Positions 53,801-62,800 of a DNA stretch of 64,000 nucleotides are shown here, piece after piece. The first letter of the stretch is position 1. Every line of letters starts with the position of its first letter. The DNA lies in NCBI RefSeq assembly GCF_018263905.1, contig NZ_JAAFZU010000030.1, forward strand, positions 1-64,000, given 5' to 3'. Source of the DNA: Loktanella sp. SALINAS62. Its GTDB lineage: Bacteria; Pseudomonadota; Alphaproteobacteria; Rhodobacterales; Rhodobacteraceae. A program made the position numbers and the translations under genes. The notes beneath the pieces were generated by a model. That model saw only the letters and a list, made by a program, of their open reading frames with translations. It made no database searches and was not told the origin of the DNA.

Positions 53801-56800
53801 GATCCACCGTGGATAAAGTCGTCGCCCAGACCGCCAAAGATCACATCATCCGCAAACATCGGGTTATGCGCATTCGGATCAGCCTGAAGGGCGCTGTCGG
53901 GATCGACGTTATACGGCGTCAAATCGACGGATTTCAGCAGCTCGCCCGCGACGTTGATTGTCTCGGTCTGCACCCGTCCCGGCGAATAGATGAATTCGTT
54001 GATGACGTTGCCCTGGCTTGTGCGGCTGTCAGGATCGGTCGCCAGCAGCTTGAACACGCCATAAAGGCTTTCGGCAAAAGCACTGCCGTAGTCCTGCCCG
54101 CGCTCCAGTGCGGTGTTGCGGCTGGTCATGATCCGACCGTCGTCGCCGACGATCCCGTCGATACCGGTGCCGCCGGAAATCCAGTCGCTGCCCCAGTTGC
54201 CGTAGATGTCGTCGTTGTCCGCATCACCAAAGCCGATATCCGCACCGCCGCCAAGGTAGATCACGTCGTCGCCGGTCTCGCCGTGGACCTCGTCGTTGCC
54301 GAACACGTCGTTGTTCCAGCCATCAAGTTGCAGGTCGGGCCCAGCGGGGGTGTAGTCTAGCAGGCTGACGCCGCGCACGATGATCTTTTCATCTGCGTTA
54401 TAGGCGTCAGTGTCGTAAGCAAAGTGCAGGTAATCCTGCGCCCCTCCCGTCAAACTCTGGACGTCCGTGCCGTTCACACCGACAAGGCGGACGATGTTGC
54501 CATTGTCAGCCACGATGACATCCGCATCGTGCGCGTGTCGGTTGTGTTGTGCTGCCGGATCGCCGGGCAGGTCGTCGTCGTTGCGGTCGATTTGCACACC
54601 GGTACCGCCAAAGATCATGTCTTTGCCATCTGGCCGCATATTTCTGTCGGTCAGGCTGAAAAAGCTGGACGATCCGCCGATCAGGTCATCCTGTCCCAGC
54701 CCACCGAATATGACGTCACAGCCGCCGCCGCCTTCGATATAGTCTTCTCCGTCCTGCGTTAGATCGGTCGCGACGATATCCACGGCAATCACCGTCAGCG
54801 GGCCAATCGGATCGTGATCGCCCTGTGGGTCGCGGGCCGCGCCGACGCGGCGGGTGTCCACGTCCACACCGTCGATCAGCGCCTGAATTTCGGCAGCGTC
54901 CAGGATCGTGCCCTGAACAGTACCGTCACCCTGGATGACATCGTTGCCCAACTGACCAAATATCTGATCGTTACCTTGGCCACCGGCGATGTAGTCATTT
55001 CCAAAGCTGCCCGCCCCAACGCGACCCGCTGCCATTTCCATCGTATGCTGCAACGCGTAGTCGATGGTATATTCGTTCCACCAGCTTGGCCCGTTCGGAT
55101 CGCGGTAGTCGCGCGCAATCGGTTTGTCTTTCTCGTTTAGCGAAACCATAAGCACGCCGCTTGTGTCCTCGCCAGCGACCTCTTCACCGTAACCGGCAGA
55201 GGTGGCGCGGTCACTGCGCGAATACATCAGTGTTCCCGCAAGTGTCTGATACCGCAGGCTGGCAATATCGTCCGTCAGGTTCGTGTCACCGGCAGGACCC
55301 ATCCGCGTCAGCGTCACGTTGTCGCCAAAGATCAGGTCATCGCCCGCACCGCCGTCGATGATGTCATGTCCGGCGCCACCGATCAGGATGTCTTCCATGC
55401 CACCCGCGATCAGGATATCGTCACCACCATTCTGCAGCTCGACCGCCTCGATCACCAAAACGGACTCTAGCAGGGTCGTCTGGATCTTTTGTAGAATCTG
55501 GACACCAGCAGGTGCACCCACGTCGGGCAGGTTCGGGTCCTGCACGTTTTGCGTGACGACCCCATGATCGCCAAAGATGATATCGGGCGTCATGTCGAAC
55601 CCGGTCGCACCGCTGCCGTCGCCGATGATCGTATCCCGACCGGCAGTCAGATGATCCAGCACCTTCGACGCAACCGGCGAGAAGGTCGATTCAGTCCGCG
55701 GAAAGTTCTTGATCGCCGTGGGTTCGGGACTGTTGTCCGACGTGGCGATATCCAGCGCGCGGGTGAAGATGTTCACATTCACGCCGCTGTCGCCATAAAT
55801 GTGGTCCACGCCCCGCTGACCGATGATCGTATCATCGCCAGAGCCACCTGCCAGATGGTCACCGACCTGGCTGCCGATCAACAGATCGTTGCCCGGACCG
55901 CCGTAGGCCACCAACCCGACGGTCACCACCTTGCCATCCGCATCGCGCGGCAGCCCGTCAGCGCCATAGGTCACATCGGCGAAAAGACCGCTGGCATCGA
56001 TGACATCGTTGCCAAAGTTCTTGAACCAGTTTGCGACCGGAAAAATCCACTCGTCGTCCTCGTTTTCGGCATCGGGAAGCTCTGGGAACGGGTCGAACGG
56101 CTTTTCACCCAATTCGATACCCAGCGGATTGCTCGGCTCGCCGCTGTACCACATGCCGTCCTGGCTGGTGTCACCATAGATGACCAACGGGCTGTCGGGC
56201 CCGGCCCCGCCTGTGACGACAAAATGGTCGCCGCCGATGCTGGCGCCGGTCGAGGTGGTGATATCGGTGCGCGTCAGCGTCACCGTCACCGGGCCATCGT
56301 CACAGGGATCAAGTGCGGCATTGCCGACAGTCAGAACATTGCCATTGATGGCAGTGATTTCGAACTGTCCCGGCTGCCCGGCGATTTCGATAAAGTCACC
56401 GGCGACAAATCCGGTCCAATCGGTTCCATCGGTCCGAACCAGACGATCCACGCGAATGTCCACGTTTTCGACCAGTGTTGTCGTAACGGTCGCCGTCGCC
56501 AAGCTTAGATCGGCATCAACGGCACCGCCGGTGCCCCAATCAATCGCCCCGCCTGCCAGCGGATCGGACAGGACAAGCTGCGCATCCCTGCCCCAGCTCG
56601 TAAAGCCGTCTGCGATGCCGTAATCCGACGCTGTCGCATCGCGTATTTCCAGAATTTGGCGTGTATGGCTTTCGCCCGCCAGCTGGACCAGCTGGCCAAC
56701 CGCGAACCGATTATCGGCAAAGCTGCGCCCGTCCAAACGGGTCGCGATGTTTTCACCGTCGACCGTCCGCAAATCAAAGCTGCCGCTGGTATCGACAACC

Positions 56801-59800
56801 AGATTGCCACCGCCGTGCAGAACGGTCAGCCCCCCGTGTGCGCCCTGAACCCAGAAGAAATCAGTCAGGGTGGCAGGCAGGTCGTTCAGATCGTCACCCT
56901 TGACGGTCAAGATCAGCCCGTCGTCGGAAATATCGACGATCCGCAGTTCGGACCTGTTGTCGCCAATACCGATTTGCAGCAGATGACCGGCAAGAAATCC
57001 GGACTCCGCCCAGTTGCCCGCGGATCGCGTGATCAGCCCACCGCTGATGCTGACTGTCACCTCTTCAAGAACCGGTTTATCTGTCGCGACCAGTTTGGCC
57101 TCGCCCGTTATCGCGGGGAAGTCGTTGCCCGACAGGATCAGCAGCGAATTGTCGCTGGGGTCGCGGTAGGGTTCGTCGGTTTCGGGGTTGATGATTGGCG
57201 TCGTGCCGTCAGCTTCGAAGTATTCGATCGCGTCTTCGATGCCGATGATGGTCCAGCTTTGGCCCGCCACGCCTTCGATGGTCACGGTCTGCCCGACAAG
57301 AAAGCCTTCGGCTTTCCAGTTGAAACCCTCTCGGCTGATCACCTGGGCGTTCTTGAATTCGGGATTCTGGGTGTAGAGGAAATTGTAGTTGCCGTCGCTC
57401 CACCCGTTGATAAAGGTAAATTCGTTTTGCGCTGACACGAATTCAGCCGGGTTCAGCGTACCGAGTACGTCAAGATAGTCGTTGCCTTCGCCCATCATGA
57501 AATTGAACACTTCGATGGTGCTGTCCGCGCCATCCGTGCCCACGCCAGATACGCCAAAATTGACCTTTCCAAAGCTTAGACCGCCTGCATAGACCAAATC
57601 CTGCGGGACAGCGCCCTCGGTGCCTTCGCCAAAGATCGGGCCGCTCACGTCCGGAAAGACAAGGTCATCGGCCATGCCGAAACCACGCAGCGTCGTGTCG
57701 TCCAGAACGCCGGTGCCATCAGCCAGACTGCTGTCGTTAAAGATATTCAGCACATCGATCTGCTGGCTTTCCGGCGCCTGCGCCGCAATCGCGATCAGAA
57801 AGTCGTCGCGCTCACCCGCCAGCTTGATGCCGTTGGTCAACGACCTGTCGGCACCGGCAGGGCCACCTTCGACGGCCAGTGGGCCCTGTAGGTCAGACAG
57901 GCGATGCGCCTTGACCGCAAAGATTTTAACACCGTCACGGGTGCTCGGGACCTCGTAGTAGATGTCAGCCTTTAGCGTGATCTTCTGTTCGTCGTAAAAG
58001 TTTGCGTCGGTAAAGGTCGCAACGACCGCGATGCGGTTGACCTCGACCATGGTGGCCGATCCATTCGACAGCCATCCCGCATCCGAGAAAGCGTCATCGG
58101 ACATTGGGTCGAGTGTGAACTGTAACTTGTCGTCCTGCGTGTCGTTGTCGCCGCGGATGATTGCGATCTTGGCATCGACAAAATCGTCGGTGCCGACATT
58201 CGTGATCCGCACGCGCTGTCCTTCAAGGAACCCCTCGCGGAGCCACCCCTGAACAGCCGCATCCAATTGGTTGCCAGTGGCATCGGTGCGGATCAGACGG
58301 GTGGATTGATCACCGGTCAGCGGATCGGTTTCGGTCGCAAGCTTTGCATAGCCGGTCCAGACGTCGCGTTCGTTCAAAAGCGACAGGATCACGGTATCGA
58401 CCTGGGTGGCCGTGGGCGACGCATCGGCATCGGTCGTGGTCAGCGTGATCGTCTGCGTCGTGACGCTTTCGATGGCGTAATCACCGTTCACGTCCGCGCC
58501 ACTGACATCCGTGCCAGCAATGCGGATCAGGTCACCCGTGATCCAGCCGTCGGCCACAAAATCGCCAAAGTCAGCGCCGGGGCCACGGGTCAGGGTCAGC
58601 TTGCCACCGATCTCTTCAAAGACGATGGCGCCCGCAAATTTCTGCGTGGCGCGCACACCGCCGATGGTCTCATAGGTGGCCATTTTATCGCCGATTGCGA
58701 CGACATCGGCAAGACCGTCGGTCAGAACCGCGACATTGACGTCCGACGTCGGCTGCTTGGTCAGACGCAACGTGTAGTCTTTGGTGTCGCTACCATCGGG
58801 GATCAGGACGGTCGATCCACCGGACTGCTGCACCAGTGATCCAGCTGTTTCATTGTCCAGCACCGTGACAGGCAACAGACCGCTGCCCGACCGCAGGTTC
58901 GGAAAGACAAAGTCGGGGTCCGTGGTGTCGATCCCACGGGCAAAGCCGATGGTCGCGGTCTGCGGGTCTTCGCGCACCGCATCATCGCGGGCTTCCAGCC
59001 CGATATTGATCGGGGTGTCCCACGTCAGATCGGTAAAGGTTGCCGTGCCGACGACAAGGTCGCCATCCCCATTGATATAGCGCTCCGCCGTCAGAAGGAT
59101 TTTCAGGTCTGGGTTGCTGTCGATATTGACCAGACGCAACGCCCGGTCGGACAGATCGTTCAGCGTCAGCTCGACAACAACAGTTCCAGCGGGTTTTTTC
59201 GCCAGATCGATCTGGATGATGTCAGTCAGCCCCGTGGTTTCGTCGCCTTCGATCAATATGGTGCGACCATCCTCGACCAAGGTACTGTCGACCTGACGGA
59301 TGTTGATGCCCGGCGTATCATTGTCTTTGACCTGTACTTCGACGTTGGCCACGTCGATGGCGTCATAGGCGGCACTGTTCGAAATGACCGAATGCTGCAT
59401 GACGACCACGCGGTCGCCTTCGGCGCGGGTGTCATCCACCGCGTAAAGCGAGACGGTCTGCGCCTGATCGTAGTTGGTGTGATCGAACCGCAGCACAACG
59501 GCGCGGTTCTCGATCACGTCATGCAGATCGACGACGCCATCGCCGTTGATATCGAACCCGGCATTGCGGGTAAAGTCACTGGGCACAGCGGCACCTGCCA
59601 CCGTGGACAGCCAGAACGTATCGCCCGGTCCGTTGGGCAACGGCGCGGGATTGATCAGCGTGTCGTTCCGCTCTTCCTCGGGCGAACGCGCCGCCGACAC
59701 GGTCACATAGACAACCTCGCCCTCCGCCAGCGCCTGCGCCAGCCGCACCGTATAGCTGTCGACCGCATCCGGCCCGCCTTCTCGAACGGCGGTAAAGCCG

Positions 59801-62800
59801 TCGGGGCCTTCGTCGATGACGACCAGACCCTCGCCTTCTGTGGCGACGTTGTAGTTGAACCCATCGATCAGCAGACCGTCATAAAGGGTGTCATCAGATG
59901 TCACCAGATGATCGACGGCACCAGATACGCCCTCCAGCTCACGGGTCACGATATCCTCTGTCACGTCGCCTGCGACATTGATTGTATCCGACCCCAGACC
60001 GCCGATCACGCGGTAGGCCACGCCAAACGCGGTGGAGCGGATAAAGAACTCATCATCGCCTTCAAGGCCATCGACCTCGACCACTTCCATCGTGGAATAG
60101 CGGACATTCAGACCGGCACCAAAGATACCCTGCGCTGTGATCACGATGTCATCGGCAAATTCGGTGCCAAGGATCACCAGCTTGTCAAAGCCCGTGCCGC
60201 CATCGACCGAAACCGGCGCGTTGACGTTGTAGCGCACTTCGTCCTGACCGCCACCCGCGCGGATATCAGGTGCTTGACCGATCGAGAATCCGAGCCCGAT
60301 TTGCGGCACGGCCACACCTTTGTCGTCCAGCACGATCTCGTCGTCGGTCACATCATCAGGCGTCAGCAACAGGTCGGTAAAGTTGATGTTGCCGTCACCA
60401 TTGGTGTCAAAGAGGTAATCCGTCCCGCCAGATGTCACGGTGCGCAGAGAAGCGCGCAACGCGGCGCGATAATCATCGTCCGGTCCGGCCAAACCAAAGA
60501 CCGAGGTCGCCATCAGCGCGTTGATGGCGGCGTCGGCAGTCAGGCCACCCGTCTGCAGGTCCCGAAGTTCCGACAGAACCACGACACCGGCATCCAGATC
60601 GTCCTGTGTGTAGGCACCGTCATGGTTCCAGTCAAAGTCGATGGTCGCGGCCAGTGCAAACGCGCGGATGATGAACAGATCATTGTCGTCATCGCCTTCA
60701 AGCCGCAACTCGGACTGATTGGAATAGACCCGGAATTCATCGTTGCCTGTGCCACCCTGCGCCAGCAGCGGCGAAGATGACCCCGCGCTCAACCAGCCCC
60801 GTGACGTGGCAACCAGTTCGGGGAAAACGTCCTGCGCCAAAAGATTGCCTTCGGACACGTTGCGCTTTTCGCCAAAGATCTGGCCGATCTGGAACGTGTC
60901 GTCATCGGCCCCGCCGTCCAGCGTGGTGATGACTGTGGTGTCATCGGTAAAGAACGCGTCGTTGCCGCCACGACCTTCGACGACCAGACGACCGTTGATG
61001 CCGGTATCGTAGGCAATCCGCTGGACCTTGGTGCTTTCCTCGTTGTTGTAGATCACGTCCTGATAGCCGTCGATCTGACCGTGCAGGATCGCCACGTATC
61101 CCGGACGGTCCGCTGTCTCTCCCGGCAGGAAATTGGCGGCCCGCAGTAGAAAGATATCGTCCGTCTTGCCGTCGTTGGTGCCGTCATTGCCAAAGATCGA
61201 CAGTTGATCGGCGCCGTCATCTTCTGCGCCGGTATCCAGCACGTTGATGATATAATTGCGCTCATCGCCTTGGCTGCCCAGCGAATAAACGCTGTAGAAA
61301 TCAAGGTCCGACTGACCGTCGAGTGTCAGCGTATGCTCGGCGACGACCTCGTGACCCGGCGCGAGATTGCCCTTCGCATCCACAGCGTTCGGTCCGGTCT
61401 GCGGCGATGTCTGTGTCGCCGTATCCTGTAGGTAATAGACCGCAAACCGGTCTTCACCGTCGTCAACGTCATTGGCCACATCGGGTGTCGCCCCGCCATG
61501 GACGCGCGTCTTTGATCCCAGCTTGATATAGCCGTCCATCCCACGCACCGTGGTCCCGGCCACGCCGCTGGTGTCGCCAAACTGGAAGAAATCGACATCG
61601 GAACCGCCGAAAACCTGCGTCAACCGTGCTTCAAAGTCATCGTCCGTACGCAACGGCGCCCGCGTCAGGTTCGGCGAAGAGGTGCCAATCGGGGTCCCGC
61701 CGTTACGTTGACCTGCAACGTCCAGAATTGCCCCCGCCATGATGACACCGCGCAGAACCATCGTAGTCCCGATATTTACATCCCTATCGCCATAATCACC
61801 GCGAATGATGATCCCTTCGCCCGCGATGATCCCGGCATTGTCGTCAAGGGTCACGTCGTCGCCGACACGCAGTTCGACCGCGCCCAGTTCCGCGTAGACC
61901 AGTCCTTCGGCAATGATCCGGTCGGCATCCGCATGGTTGCCCGGTGCAATGCTGTTGCCTTCGGCAAACCGGGCCGATCCGCTTTCGATCAGTTCGAAAT
62001 TCTCGCTGGTCGAGGTCGAACCGGTGGCCTCGCGAACGGTCAGCCGGATATCTCCGACATAGCTGTGTGCCAGTACCAGACGCAGTTCTTCGGCGACCTC
62101 TGTCAACCAGATGCTACCGTCCGCTTCGAGCGCCACATCGTCGGAATCAACCTCTAGGCCAACCGGGGTCAGGCCGTTGCGGCTGTCGATTTCAAGATCG
62201 TCACCGACCTCACCAATGGTGGAACCGACGCCGTTGGCATCAAGATCGATGCTCAACCCGATGATATTGGCCGCATCGTCATTGCGTGCATCGACAATGG
62301 AACCGCCCGTCGTCCGCAGGGATACGTCCGAAATCGAATGAACGGTGTGGATGTGCAGATCGCCAATCACCTCGTCGATGAAAATGCCATCGCTGGTCGT
62401 CGCGGTGTTATCAAACGCCCGCAGCACGCCCGTCCCAGCCAGAGTCACGCTGCTGCGATCAACGTCGATTTCAAGGAAATTGGACGCATAGCCGATCCCG
62501 CCGCCGAAACCGCTGGCACCGATGGTCGGCGTTTCGACCTCTCCGTCGGTACCCTGAATGTCGTCCGCGTCGGGATTCACGAAACCCGATGCCGCAATCA
62601 GGGTGATGTTGAAACCGGCGATGTCGGCATCCGCCTGATTGTTGACACCCTGCGCATCCACAAAGCTTCGCGGCGCATACAGCAGCACATCGTCGTCGGT
62701 GGATGTGATCGTGCCGACCCGGAAATCCCCGGTCAGCTCTGTCATCGCGATCCAACCGTTCGTCAGCGCAGAAACATGGCCCGCGCCCGTGGCATTGCCG

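Noticed and set aside
53130-55920. Repeat array that might look like a CRISPR
   Set aside because: Repeats follow the reading frame, differ in sequence and encode RTX nonapeptides; no conserved direct repeats with unique spacers.
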